From Acuticoccus sp965213555 (GTDB taxonomy: Bacteria > Pseudomonadota > Alphaproteobacteria > Rhizobiales > Amorphaceae): a DNA stretch of 64,000 bases. Under the pieces are notes generated by a model. The model ran no database searches. It was not told the origin of the DNA and was given only the letters and a program-made list of their open reading frames with translations. The translations under genes were made by a program, and so were the position numbers. Shown piece after piece: positions 9,255 through 17,762 of the stretch. Numbering within the stretch: the stretch's first letter is position 1; the number at the start of each line of letters is the position of its first letter. Where the stretch lies: positions 2,604,001 through 2,668,000 of the forward strand of contig NZ_OZ243890.1 in the NCBI RefSeq assembly GCF_965213555.1, in the 5' to 3' direction.

Positions 9255-10589
9255 TTGACGTCCCGGACCGTCGTGTCCTGCCCCGAACGGGGTGAGACGA
9301 CGTCACAGGCGCGGGTGGCGGCAGCCCTTGCCGCCATCAACGCCACGGCGGCGTTGAACGCCGTCATCGCCGTCGACCCGGACGGCGCTTGGGCCGCGGC
9401 ACGGGCTTCGGACGCCCGTCGCAGGCACGGGATGGCGCTCGGCCCGCTCGACGGCGTCCCCTTCGCAGTGAAGGACAACCTCACGGTCTCCGGCATGGTG
9501 ACGACCGGCGGGCACGCAGCCGAGGGTCTCCGCGCCGACGCGAGCGACGCCCACGTGGTGGCCGCGCTCCGCCGAGCCGGTGCGGTGCTCATCGCGAAGC
9601 TTAATCTCGAGGAGGGGGCGCTGGGCGCCCTCACCGACAACCCGCACCACGGCCGCTGCTTCAACCCGCTGGGCGAGGGACTGTCCCCCGGCGGCTCCAG
9701 CGGCGGGTCCGCCGCGGCGGTGGCGGCGGGGCTGGTGCCGTTCGCCCTCGGATCGGACACCTTGGGGTCGGTGCGCATCCCCGCGTCCTGGTGCGGGCTG
9801 TTCGGGCTGAAGCCGACGCGCGGCGCGGTGGGGCGGACCGGCCTCATGCCGCTCGCCCCGAGCCTCGACACCATCGGTCCGCTCGTCCGGGCCGCAGGCG
9901 ACCTCAGGGCCATCATCGCCGCCATCGCCGGCGACGACCCCGACGACCCCGAGTGCGTGCCGCCGCGCGGCCGGCCACCGACGGTACGCCACGGCGCGGC
10001 GGCGCTCACCGTCGGCGTCGTCGACCTCTCGCGGGCGAGCGTCGACGACGAGGTGCGCGCCGCGACCCTGCGTGCGGCGGGTGCGCTGGAGCGGCAGGGC
10101 GCGCAGCTCCTCCCGCTCGCGATCGACGGGTGGGAGCCGGCGCACGCAGCCCGGGACGGGCTCCTCGTCATCGAGGCGGAGGCGGCCGCGATCGTCGGCG
10201 AGCGGATGAGGACCCAGCCGGAGCGCTACGGCGCCACCTTCACGCGGTTGGTGCGCTACGGCGAGGCCGTGCCGGCGCCGCGCCTGGTGGGCGCGGCCGA
10301 CCGGCTGCGTCGCCTCGGCGGGGCGGTGCGCCGCGCGCTGTCGGTGGCCGACGTCCTCCTCCTGCCCACGACAGGGCAACGCGCCGTCCCGCACGATGCG
10401 CCGCTCAGCGCGAGCCCCGCGGAGCTCACCATCCTCGCCAACGTCGCCGGGGTGCCGGCCATCGCGATCCCCATCGCCACCGACGGCTTGCCTGCGAGCG
10501 TGCAGCTCATCGGCCGACCGTGGAGCGAGCCCGCGCTCATCGACATCGCGGAGGCCCTGGCCGGTTCGGTCTCGATCCGCTCCGGGTGA
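9255..10589 (+). CDS. amidase (amidase-signature family)
   Basis: A 444-residue amidase-signature hydrolase that would release ammonia from a carboxamide. The Ser-cisSer-Lys triad is visible: Lys in GVPFAVKDNLTV, cis-Ser in SPGGSSGGSAAA and nucleophile Ser in SDTLGSVRIPAS. Pro-Thr-Arg-Gly of the fold (FGLKPTRGAVGR) is also present. The C-terminal part is typical (LANVAGVPAIAIP, then SVQLIGRP). The start is TTG 9255, eight bases after the serine hydrolase stop, with no strong ribosome site, so coupling to the upstream gene is likely. The substrate is unknown: candidates in this family include aliphatic or aryl amides, allophanate and indoleacetamide. Its stop codon lies inside a strong hairpin shared with the convergent M20 gene. 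Confidence 0.87.
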   Translation: MTSRTVVSCPERGETTSQARVAAALAAINATAALNAVIAVDPDGAWAAARASDARRRHGMALGPLDGVPFAVKDNLTVSGMVTTGGHAAEGLRADASDAHVVAALRRAGAVLIAKLNLEEGALGALTDNPHHGRCFNPLGEGLSPGGSSGGSAAAVAAGLVPFALGSDTLGSVRIPASWCGLFGLKPTRGAVGRTGLMPLAPSLDTIGPLVRAAGDLRAIIAAIAGDDPDDPECVPPRGRPPTVRHGAAALTVGVVDLSRASVDDEVRAATLRAAGALERQGAQLLPLAIDGWEPAHAARDGLLVIEAEAAAIVGERMRTQPERYGATFTRLVRYGEAVPAPRLVGAADRLRRLGGAVRRALSVADVLLLPTTGQRAVPHDAPLSASPAELTILANVAGVPAIAIPIATDGLPASVQLIGRPWSEPALIDIAEALAGSVSIRSG

Positions 10590-10613
10590 GCGGACTCGCG
10601 CCGCTCACCCGGA
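10581..10613. terminator. strong bidirectional hairpin between convergent genes
   Basis: TCCGGGTGAGCG at 10581-10592 pairs perfectly over 12 bases with 10602-10613, with a nine-base loop. The amidase stop codon TGA (10587-10589) is part of the stem. It sits between convergent genes, so it could end both transcripts. There is no T-run, as in many high-GC terminators. Confidence 0.6.
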
Positions 10614-10650
10614 GCGGCTGGGCGCTCCTCGCCGACCTATGGACCGGAGC

Positions 10651-12072
10651 TCAGGGCGTGCCACCGGCGCCGATGTCCCAGTAGAGCCCCGCCATCATCC
10701 CGAGCGCGCTTCGGCAGGTGGGCAGCAGCACGTGCTCGTCGGGCGCGTGCTGCGAGCAGCCCGAGTAGGAGTGGGGCAGCCAGATCGCCGGGATGCCGAG
10801 GAGGTCGGTGAACAGGTCGTTGCAGATCGACCCCCCGGTCTGCGGGACGACCGCCGGCGGCTTGCCATGGGTGCGCTCGAACGAGGTGCGCACGAACAGC
10901 GCCCAGGGGTGGTCGGGCTCCGTCCGGCTCGCGGCGAACCCGGCGGCGTTGCCCGACGGCGGGTCGCGCACCTCGACCTTTTGAAAGCCGTGGTCGTCGA
11001 GGTGTCGGCGCAACGCGGGGAGGATCCCGTCGACGTCGGTGCCCGCGACGAACCGGAGCTGCGCGTGTGCGTTTGCGCGCCCCGAGATGGCGTTGATGGG
11101 GCTTTCGGGGACGCCCGAGGTCATGGCGAGCACGGCGAACGAGTTCCAGGCGTAGATGTTCTCCGCAGGGGAGAGGCCCGGTTCGCCCCAGTCGGGATCG
11201 TGGGACGGCCCGCCGCCGCTGTCGAGCTCGACGTCGGCGAGCAGCGCGCGGATCTCCGGGCGGATCTCCGTCGGGCGCCACTCGGGCACCAGGATCTTCC
11301 CCGTCGGCGAGACGATGGTGGCGATGGCATGGGCGAGGATCACCGCCGGGTCGGCGAGGCCGCCGCCCCAGTTGCCCGAGTGGCGCGCCCCCTCGCGCAG
11401 CTCGCACGCGAGCTCGAAATTGACGGCGCCACGGCAGCCGAGGGAGACGGTCGGCCGGTCCGGGCGCACGCGGGGGCCGTCCGAGGCGATGAACACGTCA
11501 GCCATGAAGGCGTCGCGGTTCGCGCTCATCACCTCGCGCAGGCCCTTGGAGCCGTTCTCCTCGCCGGTCTCGATCATCACCTTGGCGTTGAACCCGAGGG
11601 CGCCCCGCGTGTCCAGCACGGCCCGCATCGCCTCGATGTTCATGAGGTGCTGGCTCTTGTTGTCCGCGGTGCCGCGGCCGTAGAGCCGATCGCCTTCGCG
11701 CGCGAGGCGCCACGGCCCGTCGCCCTTGGTCCAGCGCCCCTCCAGGCCGCGGATGACGTCGCCGTGCCCGTAGCCGAGCACGGTGGGGAGGTCGTCCGCC
11801 TCGTGCCGCGTGGCGAGGAGCACGGGCCCGCACCCGGGCAGCGGGTTGTCGAACGTCTCGCAGGAGAACCCGAGGCCTTCGAGGAGCGGCCTCATCTCCT
11901 CGGCGAGGTAGCGCTCGCAGTGAGGCAGGCCCTCTGGCGTCTGGCTCTCGGTGGGGATCGCGACCAGGCGGGCAAGATCGCGCTCGAAGCCGCCCTCATC
12001 GAGGTAGCGTGTCGCGTGGTTGATGGCATCGTCGCGTTCGGCGACGTTGGTTTTGGTCAGGGTGTCGGTCAC
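10651..12072 (-). CDS. M20-family metallopeptidase (dipeptidase/deacylase)
   Basis: A 473-residue M20 peptidase, probably cleaving dipeptides or acyl-amino acids brought in by the adjacent ABC importer. The start is GTG 12072, overlapping the TGA of the upstream ATPase gene (GTGA), which implies translational coupling. The metal site begins with YGHGDVI and GRGTADNK(SQH). It continues with the Glu pair in IETGEENGSKG, where the catalytic Glu precedes the metal Glu, and with DGPR. Toward the end come the HAQLRFVAGTD dimerisation-side segment, a GGSICNDLF loop and PHSYSGCSQHAPDEHV with the last metal His. It is the last gene of the minus-strand operon ABC binding protein - permeases - ATPases - peptidase and ends at the shared hairpin. 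Confidence 0.88.
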   Translation of the reverse strand: MTDTLTKTNVAERDDAINHATRYLDEGGFERDLARLVAIPTESQTPEGLPHCERYLAEEMRPLLEGLGFSCETFDNPLPGCGPVLLATRHEADDLPTVLGYGHGDVIRGLEGRWTKGDGPWRLAREGDRLYGRGTADNKSQHLMNIEAMRAVLDTRGALGFNAKVMIETGEENGSKGLREVMSANRDAFMADVFIASDGPRVRPDRPTVSLGCRGAVNFELACELREGARHSGNWGGGLADPAVILAHAIATIVSPTGKILVPEWRPTEIRPEIRALLADVELDSGGGPSHDPDWGEPGLSPAENIYAWNSFAVLAMTSGVPESPINAISGRANAHAQLRFVAGTDVDGILPALRRHLDDHGFQKVEVRDPPSGNAAGFAASRTEPDHPWALFVRTSFERTHGKPPAVVPQTGGSICNDLFTDLLGIPAIWLPHSYSGCSQHAPDEHVLLPTCRSALGMMAGLYWDIGAGGTP

Positions 12073-13067
12073 TCGGCAACCTCCAAGGTCTTTGGGGCGC
12101 GGTCGCGCGCGTCCTCGTAAAGCAGGCACTCCACGTGGCCGCTCGGCTGGGGGATCGGTCGCGGCGTGGTCGACGGGCAGTGCTCCATGACCTTGGCGCA
12201 GCGCGGATGGAAGCGGCAGCCGGGCGGGATGTCGAGCGGGTTCGGGAAGCTCGCCCCGAGGTGGGTGTCGGGCACCCCGAGCCCGGGCTCTGGCGTCAGC
12301 ACGGAGGCGAGCAGCGCCTCGGTGTAGGGGTGCTTCGGGGCCGCGAACAGCCCGTCCACGTCCCGCTCCTCGACGATGCGGCCGAGGTACATGACCGCGA
12401 CGCGGGTCGCCATGTGCTCCACCACCGACAGGTCGTGGCTGATGAGGAGGTAGGTGAGGCCGAGCTCGGTCCTGAGGTCCTGCAGCAGGTTGAGGATCTG
12501 CGACTGCACCGAGACGTCGAGCGCGGAGGTCGGCTCGTCGCAGATCACGATGCGCGGGCGGTTGATGAGGGCGCGGGCGATGGCGACGCGCTGGCGCTGG
12601 CCGCCGGACAGTTGGCTCGGGTAGCTGCGCGCGACCCGCGAGGGCAGCCCGACGAGCTCCATCATCTCGTCGACGCGGCGGTCCCAAGAGGCGGGGTCGG
12701 GATCGCGCTGGACCACGAGCGGGAGCTTGATGATGGCGCGGATCGGCTTCCTCGGGTTGAGCGAGGAGTAAGGGTCCTGGAACACGGGCTGCACGCGCGA
12801 GGCCACCGCGACGCGGCCGAGCTCGCCGATCTCGGTGCCGTCGAGCACGATCGTGCCGGACGTGGGGCGCGTCAGCCCCATCAGCATCTTGGCGAGCGTG
12901 GTCTTGCCGCAGCCCGACTCGCCGACGAGGGCGACGACCTCGCCCTCGCGGATCACCAGGTCGACCCCGTCCACCGCGCGCAGCGGCCGCCGCGACCGCA
13001 TGAAGCCGGCCGACACCTGGTAGGTCTTGGCGACGCCGCGGGCCTCGAGGACGGGCCGGGCGCTCAC
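12069..13067 (-). CDS. peptide ABC transporter ATP-binding protein (OppF/DppF type)
   Basis: A 332-residue ATPase that powers a dipeptide/oligopeptide-type importer. It has Walker A ALVGESGCGKTT, a Q-loop at QPVFQDPYSSLNP, the signature LSGGQRQRVAIARAL, Walker B IVICDEPTSALD and the switch His in LLISHDLSVV. The C-terminal OppF region follows (HPYTEALLASVL, then CRFHPRC for the Fe-S/zinc-like cysteine cluster seen in this subfamily). The GTG start at 13067 overlaps the stop of the upstream ATPase gene by two bases, and its own stop overlaps the M20 gene start. The paired OppD/OppF organisation is standard for this family. Confidence 0.92.
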   Translation of the reverse strand: MSARPVLEARGVAKTYQVSAGFMRSRRPLRAVDGVDLVIREGEVVALVGESGCGKTTLAKMLMGLTRPTSGTIVLDGTEIGELGRVAVASRVQPVFQDPYSSLNPRKPIRAIIKLPLVVQRDPDPASWDRRVDEMMELVGLPSRVARSYPSQLSGGQRQRVAIARALINRPRIVICDEPTSALDVSVQSQILNLLQDLRTELGLTYLLISHDLSVVEHMATRVAVMYLGRIVEERDVDGLFAAPKHPYTEALLASVLTPEPGLGVPDTHLGASFPNPLDIPPGCRFHPRCAKVMEHCPSTTPRPIPQPSGHVECLLYEDARDRAPKTLEVAE

Positions 13068-14068
13068 GCGGCCCGCGCCTCGGGCTCGGCCAGCGCCGTC
13101 CCGTCGGGCGTCAGCACGCAGCGGTAGCGGTGGGCGTCGCCGGCCTCGCGCTGGGCGACCTCGCCCGTGGTGCAGATCGGCATGGTGTGCGGGCAGCGGC
13201 CGGCGAAGTGGCAGCCGTCGAACGCGCCGACCAGCGAGGGCACGATGCCCGGGATGGAGCCGAGCCGCGCCCCGCGCGCGGTGCGGCCCGGGATCGGGAT
13301 GCAGTCGAGGAGGCCGCGCGTGTAGGGGTGCGCGGGCGCGGCGAACACGTCCTGCGCCGTCCCGGTCTCCACGATCTGCCCCGCGTACATCACAGCGACG
13401 CGGTCGGCGACGCGCGCCACCACGCCGAGGTCGTGGGTGATGAGGATGAGCCCAGCGCCGAACTCGCGCTTGAGGTCGGCGAGGAGGTGGAGGATCTGCG
13501 CCTGGATCGTGACGTCGAGCGCGGTGGTCGGCTCGTCGGCGATCAACAGGTCGGGGTCGCACATCAACGCCATGGCGATCATCACGCGCTGGCGCAGCCC
13601 GCCGGAGAGCTGGTGCGGGTACTGGCCGAGCCGCTCGCCCGCCGCCGGGATCCCCACCTTGGCGAGGAGCTCGACCGCCCGCTCCCGCGCCGCAGCGTTC
13701 GAGGCGCCCTTGTGCTTGCGGTAGGGCTCGGCGAGCTGCTCGCCGATGGTGTAGGCCGGGTTGAGGCTCGTCATCGGCTCCTGGAAGATCATCGCCATCC
13801 GGTTGCCCCGGAGGCGCGACATCTGCCGCTCCGACAACGCGGTGAGGTCCTCCCCGGCGAAGGTCAGCCGGCGCGCCGACCGCTTGGCCCGCGCCGGCAG
13901 CAGCCCCATCAGCGCGAGCGAGGTGAGCGACTTGCCGCAGCCGGACTCGCCGACGATGGCGAGCGTCTCGCCCGGCGCCACGGTGAGGTCGAGGCCCTGC
14001 ACCGCATGGAGCGTCCCGGCGGGGACGGGGATGTCGACGGTCAGGCCGCGCGCCTCGAGGAGCGCCAT
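13064..14068 (-). CDS. peptide ABC transporter ATP-binding protein (OppD/DppD type)
   Basis: A 334-residue partner ATPase. It carries Walker A AIVGESGCGKSL, a Q-loop in MIFQEPMTSLNPAYTIG, the signature LSGGLRQRVMIAMAL, Walker B LLIADEPTTALD and the switch in LILITHDLGVVARVAD. The C-terminal PEP-ABC-C extension has HPYTRGLLDCIP and a cysteine cluster (CHFAGRCPHTMPIC). The start is ATG 14068, overlapping the last base of the upstream permease stop (ATGA). The signature motif has Leu instead of Gln after GG (GGLRQR), which is common in OppD proteins. Confidence 0.92.
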   Translation of the reverse strand: MALLEARGLTVDIPVPAGTLHAVQGLDLTVAPGETLAIVGESGCGKSLTSLALMGLLPARAKRSARRLTFAGEDLTALSERQMSRLRGNRMAMIFQEPMTSLNPAYTIGEQLAEPYRKHKGASNAAARERAVELLAKVGIPAAGERLGQYPHQLSGGLRQRVMIAMALMCDPDLLIADEPTTALDVTIQAQILHLLADLKREFGAGLILITHDLGVVARVADRVAVMYAGQIVETGTAQDVFAAPAHPYTRGLLDCIPIPGRTARGARLGSIPGIVPSLVGAFDGCHFAGRCPHTMPICTTGEVAQREAGDAHRYRCVLTPDGTALAEPEARAA

Positions 14069-15015
14069 CAGCGCGCCTCGGGGGCGGTGACGTCGCGCAG
14101 GCCGTCGCCGAGGAGGTTGATCGACAGGACCAGCATGAAGAGCGCGGCGCCCGGGATGATGATGAGCCAGCCGTCGAAGAACATCAGCCCGCGTGCCTCG
14201 GAGATCATCAAGCCCCAGGAGGGTTCCGGTGGCTGCACCCCGAGGCCGAGGAAGGACAGCGCCGCCTCGAGCAGGATCGCGTGCGCCATCTCCACGGTGG
14301 CGACGACGATGAGCGCGTTCATGATGTTCGGCATGATCTCGGTGGCGAGGATGCGCCATCGCGGCGCGCCGAGCGCCTCGGCGGCGGCGATGTAGTCCCG
14401 CTGTCGCACCTGCATCGTCGCCGCGCGCATGACGACGGCGAAGCGATCCCAGATGAGGAGGCCGAGCACCCAGATCACCATGGTGAGCGAGGAGCCGACC
14501 AGCGACACGACCGCGAGGGCGACGAGGACCACGGGCAGCGACAGTCGCGTCGTGATGACGAAGTTCGCCACCATGTCGACGCGCCCGCCGAAGTAGCCCG
14601 CCGCGACGCCGATGGCGGTGCCGATGACCATGGAGATCGCCATCGCCGACAGGCCGATGATGAGGGAGATGCGCGCGCCGTAGAGCAGCCGCGTCAGGTA
14701 GTCCCGCCCGAAGTGGTCGGTGCCGAGCGGGTGGTCCCAGGTCGCCTCGGCGCTGTCGAACCAGACCGGCGGGATCAGCTTGCGGTCGAGGACCTGGTCG
14801 TACGGGTCGCCGGGCGACAGCACCGGCGCGAGGATCGCCGCCACCACGATGACGGCGAGCACCGCGCCGCCGATGACGAGCCCCGCGTGGCCGAACACGC
14901 GGCGGCGCAGCTGTGCGCCGGGGCTCGGCTCGACGAGCGCCGCCTCGCGGGGCGCGGCGGTGATTGACTTCGGAGCGGCCGGGGCCGGACCCGCGGCGGG
15001 GGCGTCGACGCTCAT
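14068..15015 (-). CDS. peptide ABC transporter permease (OppC/DppC type)
   Basis: A 315-residue inner-membrane permease. A cytoplasmic Pro/Ala-rich N-terminus of about 50 residues precedes the first membrane segment (AGLVIGGAVLAVIVVAAILA). A periplasmic loop follows with HPLGTDHFGRDYLTRLLYGA, the family's conserved segment. Further membrane segments come next, and the ATPase-coupling EAA loop reads YIAAAEALGAPRWRILATEI. The C-terminus holds LLEAALSFLGLGVQPPEPSWG. The start ATG 15015 (MSVDAPA) lies one base after the DppB stop. An earlier in-frame ATG would sit inside DppB and is rejected. Confidence 0.9.
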   Translation of the reverse strand: MSVDAPAAGPAPAAPKSITAAPREAALVEPSPGAQLRRRVFGHAGLVIGGAVLAVIVVAAILAPVLSPGDPYDQVLDRKLIPPVWFDSAEATWDHPLGTDHFGRDYLTRLLYGARISLIIGLSAMAISMVIGTAIGVAAGYFGGRVDMVANFVITTRLSLPVVLVALAVVSLVGSSLTMVIWVLGLLIWDRFAVVMRAATMQVRQRDYIAAAEALGAPRWRILATEIMPNIMNALIVVATVEMAHAILLEAALSFLGLGVQPPEPSWGLMISEARGLMFFDGWLIIIPGAALFMLVLSINLLGDGLRDVTAPEAR

Positions 15016-15016
15016 G

Positions 15017-15934
15017 TCATGCCGTCCTGATGGTGGGGTCGAGCCAGGCGTTGAGCAGGTCCGCAACGAAGGTCAGCACGATGTAGAACAGCGAGAGCAC
15101 GAGGACGATCGCCTGCATCATCGGCAGGTCTGCCCGCTGGATCGACTCCCACGCGAGGTAGCCGAGCCCGTTGATCGCGAAGATGGTCTCGATGACGATC
15201 GACCCCCCCAGCATGAAGCCGAACTGCACCGCCGCCAGCGACACCACGGGGATGATCGCGTTCCGCAGCGCGTGCTTGAACAGCACCGTCGACGGCGACA
15301 GCCCCTTCGCTCGCGCGGTGCGGATGTAGTCCGACTGCAGCACCTCGAGCATCCCCGCACGGGTGAGGCGCATCACGATGGGCGTGACGTAGTACCCGAG
15401 CGCCACCGAGGGCATCACGAAGTTGAGCCAGGAGCCGGTGCCGGTGATCGGCAGGAGCTGCCACGTGATGCCGAACCACAGGACGAGGGTGAGCGCGAAC
15501 CAGAAGGACGGCATCGCCTGCCCCACCACGGCGATGGTGAGCGCGATGCGGTCGATCAGGCTGTTGGGCCGGATCGCCGCCACCACGCCGAGCGGGATCG
15601 CGAGCGTCAGCGCGAAGGTGAGCGCGCAGGCGCCGAGCAGCATGGTGACGGGCAGGCGGGCGAAGATCACCTCCGAGACCGGCTGGCGCAGGTAGTGCGA
15701 CATGCCGAAGTCGCCGGTCAGCGCGTTGCCGAGCCAGGCGACGTACTGCACGAGGATCGGCCGATTGTAGCCGTAGAACTCGCGGATGTTCTCGATGTCG
15801 CGCTCGGTCGCGGCCTCGCCGGCGAGCGCCATGGCCGGGTCGCCGGCGAGGTAGATCATCGAGAAGGTGAGGAGCGAGACGGTCAGCGCCACGAGCACGG
15901 CGACCCCACCACGCTTCAACAGGTAGGCTGCCAC
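15017..15934 (-). CDS. peptide ABC transporter permease (OppB/DppB type)
   Basis: A 305-residue permease. Its N-terminus is a membrane segment (LLKRGGVAVLVALTVSLLTF) followed by the periplasmic region with GYNRPILVQYVAWLGNALTG, a hallmark of DppB/OppB. Later come the FAR-LPVTMLLG segment, the coupling loop YIRTARAKGLSPSTVLFKHA and the conserved GGSIVIETIFAINGLGYL. The length and motif order are normal for the family. The start ATG 15934 has a GGAGG-type site just upstream on the minus strand (ATCGTCCTCCTTCG read in reverse). A strong hairpin lies between this gene and the binding-protein gene. Confidence 0.91.
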   Translation of the reverse strand: MAAYLLKRGGVAVLVALTVSLLTFSMIYLAGDPAMALAGEAATERDIENIREFYGYNRPILVQYVAWLGNALTGDFGMSHYLRQPVSEVIFARLPVTMLLGACALTFALTLAIPLGVVAAIRPNSLIDRIALTIAVVGQAMPSFWFALTLVLWFGITWQLLPITGTGSWLNFVMPSVALGYYVTPIVMRLTRAGMLEVLQSDYIRTARAKGLSPSTVLFKHALRNAIIPVVSLAAVQFGFMLGGSIVIETIFAINGLGYLAWESIQRADLPMMQAIVLVLSLFYIVLTFVADLLNAWLDPTIRTA

Positions 15935-15966
15935 CCATCGTCCTCCTTCGCCGTGTCAGCGCAACG

Positions 15967-15992
15967 ACGGTCGGGCAGGGATGCCCGACCGT
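15967..15992 (-). terminator. 10-bp stem hairpin between binding-protein and permease genes (attenuator or mRNA stabiliser)
   Basis: ACGGTCGGGC (15967-15976) and GCCCGACCGT (15983-15992) form a perfect ten-pair stem with the loop AGGGAT. It lies eight bases beyond the end of the binding-protein gene and before the permease start, within the operon. Such intercistronic stems commonly stop most transcripts or protect the upstream mRNA, so that the binding protein is made in excess over the permeases. No T-run follows. Confidence 0.6.
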
Positions 15993-16000
15993 CCGGAACG

Positions 16001-17539
16001 CTACTTCCAGGACGCCTTATAGAACCGCGGGATCTCATCCGCGGTCGCCTCGAAGTTCAGGTCGTTCGAGTAGGCGTAGTACTTGGCGTAGGTGAACATC
16101 GGCACCCAGTACGCCTCCTCGGCGATGATCGAGAGCGCATCCTTGTAGGCCGCCTCGCGGGCCTCCGGCTCGATGGAGGTGTCGCCGCGCTTCACCGCGG
16201 CGATGACCGCGTCGTCCTTGGCCGGATCGTCGCGGCCGCCCTCGAAGAAGTGGCCGAGGGAGGCCGACACGTCGGGGATGGAGCTCGAGCCCCACGTCAT
16301 GTGCGCGATGGGCGTCTCCCCACCCCAGACGAGGTCGCGCAGCGCCGCGTACTGCAGGAAGTTGAGGTTGGCGTCGATGCCCACCCGCCGGAGGTCGCCG
16401 ATCACCGCCTCGGTGAACTCGCGCTGGCGGTAGGCGTAGATGTCGAGCTCCAGCCCGTCGCCGTAGCCCGCCTCCTCCAAGAGCTGACGCGCCTTGTCCG
16501 GATCGTAGGAATACTGGGCGACGTCGTCGGTGCAGCCGAACTGGTCGGGGTGGCAGGCCGAGTGGATCACCACCGAGGCGGGACCGACGAGGTTGCGCGC
16601 GATGGACTCCCGGTCGATGGCGTGGGCGATCGCCTGGCGCACCCGCTTGTCGGTCAGCGCCTCGGTGTTGGACGTCCCCGTCGCGTCGAGGTGCAGGTAG
16701 GAGATGCGCATGGTCTTGGCGTTCTCGACCGTGACCTGGCCGGACTGCTCCAGCCGCTCCGCCTGCTCCTTCGGCACGTCCCAGATCCAGTCGACGCCGC
16801 CGGTCATGAGCTCCGCCATCTGCGTGTTGGGATCCTTGAGGGTGCGGAACGTGATGTTGGCGATCTCCGGCTGCCCCTTGGGTCCCCCCTCGAAGTAGTC
16901 CTCGTTGGCAGCCCACTCGACGCGCTCGCCGGGCACCGTCTCGACCCACTTGTAGGGGCCGGTCCCGACCGGATCGACGGCGGCGAAGTCCGGCTTGCCG
17001 TCGGGTCCCATGGGCGCGTCGTCGTAGTGCCCCTCGGGGACGGCGAAGATCGCGCCGGCGAGGTAGGCCTCCGCCGCGGGGAACGGCTCGTCGAGGTGGA
17101 TGCGCACCGTGTTCTCGCCGGTGACCTCGGCGCTCTCCAGCCACTCGACGTTCTGGGCGGTGAGGACGCCGGCGTCCTCGCGGGTCACGTGGTTGATCGT
17201 GTAGGCGAGATCCTCGGGCCCGAAGCTCGACCCGTCATGGAACACGACGTCCTCGCGCAGCGTGAGGTCCATGGTGGTGTCGTCGACGTACGTCCACTCG
17301 GTGGCGAGCAGCGGCTCGTACTCCTCTGTGTCGAGGTTGTAGAACAGCACCGCGTCCCACCCGAGGTGGCCCATGATGACCAGCTCGCGCGTGTTGTTGT
17401 AGTATGGGTCGATGACCGCCACCTCGCGGTCCGTGGTCCACACCAGCGTGTCGTCCGCCTTCCCCGCCTCCGCGGAGTGCGCGGCGAGCGCCAGGGCCAC
17501 CGCCGTCAGGCCCAGGGCTGAGCCCCTCATCAATCTCAT
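16001..17539 (-). CDS. periplasmic peptide-binding protein of ABC importer (SBP family 5)
   Basis: A 512-residue extracytoplasmic solute-binding protein for the adjacent importer. ATG 17539 is chosen because GGAGGAACGAGC precedes it and it opens a signal peptide (RLMRGSALGLTAVALALAAHSAEA). The family 5 hallmarks are visible: TLREDVVFHDGSSFGPEDLAYTIN-type segment near residue 90, PVGTGPYKWVETVPGERVEW near 170-190, and VRQAIAHAIDRESIARNLV near 290. A short cysteine pair (SACHPDQFGC) may form a disulphide. Family members bind dipeptides, oligopeptides, nickel or opines. With an M20 peptidase in the same operon, a small peptide or acyl-amino acid is most likely. Confidence 0.91.
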   Translation of the reverse strand: MRLMRGSALGLTAVALALAAHSAEAGKADDTLVWTTDREVAVIDPYYNNTRELVIMGHLGWDAVLFYNLDTEEYEPLLATEWTYVDDTTMDLTLREDVVFHDGSSFGPEDLAYTINHVTREDAGVLTAQNVEWLESAEVTGENTVRIHLDEPFPAAEAYLAGAIFAVPEGHYDDAPMGPDGKPDFAAVDPVGTGPYKWVETVPGERVEWAANEDYFEGGPKGQPEIANITFRTLKDPNTQMAELMTGGVDWIWDVPKEQAERLEQSGQVTVENAKTMRISYLHLDATGTSNTEALTDKRVRQAIAHAIDRESIARNLVGPASVVIHSACHPDQFGCTDDVAQYSYDPDKARQLLEEAGYGDGLELDIYAYRQREFTEAVIGDLRRVGIDANLNFLQYAALRDLVWGGETPIAHMTWGSSSIPDVSASLGHFFEGGRDDPAKDDAVIAAVKRGDTSIEPEAREAAYKDALSIIAEEAYWVPMFTYAKYYAYSNDLNFEATADEIPRFYKASWK

Positions 17540-17762
17540 GCTCGTTCCTCCGTTCGCGTCGGCGGTTCGCAAGCAGCGCTTCCGGCTCGACGTCGTTTGC
17601 CACGAACGTGACACCGTTGCCCGAGGCGATCAACCGAACCTGCCGCCCAGCGCGCTCATGGCTTCCGGTTGCAGGAACGGTGCCAAGAGCGGCGCTCCTG
17701 CCCTCGCGACGATGCACGCGCGCCGCGTGGGCATCGTCCGTCGATCGTGCTAGCCGGGCGCG

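Noticed and set aside
14720..17521. A 933-codon open frame on the plus strand over the dipeptide permease and binding-protein genes
   Set aside because: It is antisense to intact family genes, consists mostly of Arg, Asp, Gly, His and Val, and has no ribosome site. Long antisense frames are expected in such GC-rich DNA. The same applies to similar shadows at 8.0-10.2, 21.2-22.5, 36.5-37.8 and 44.7-46.1 kb.
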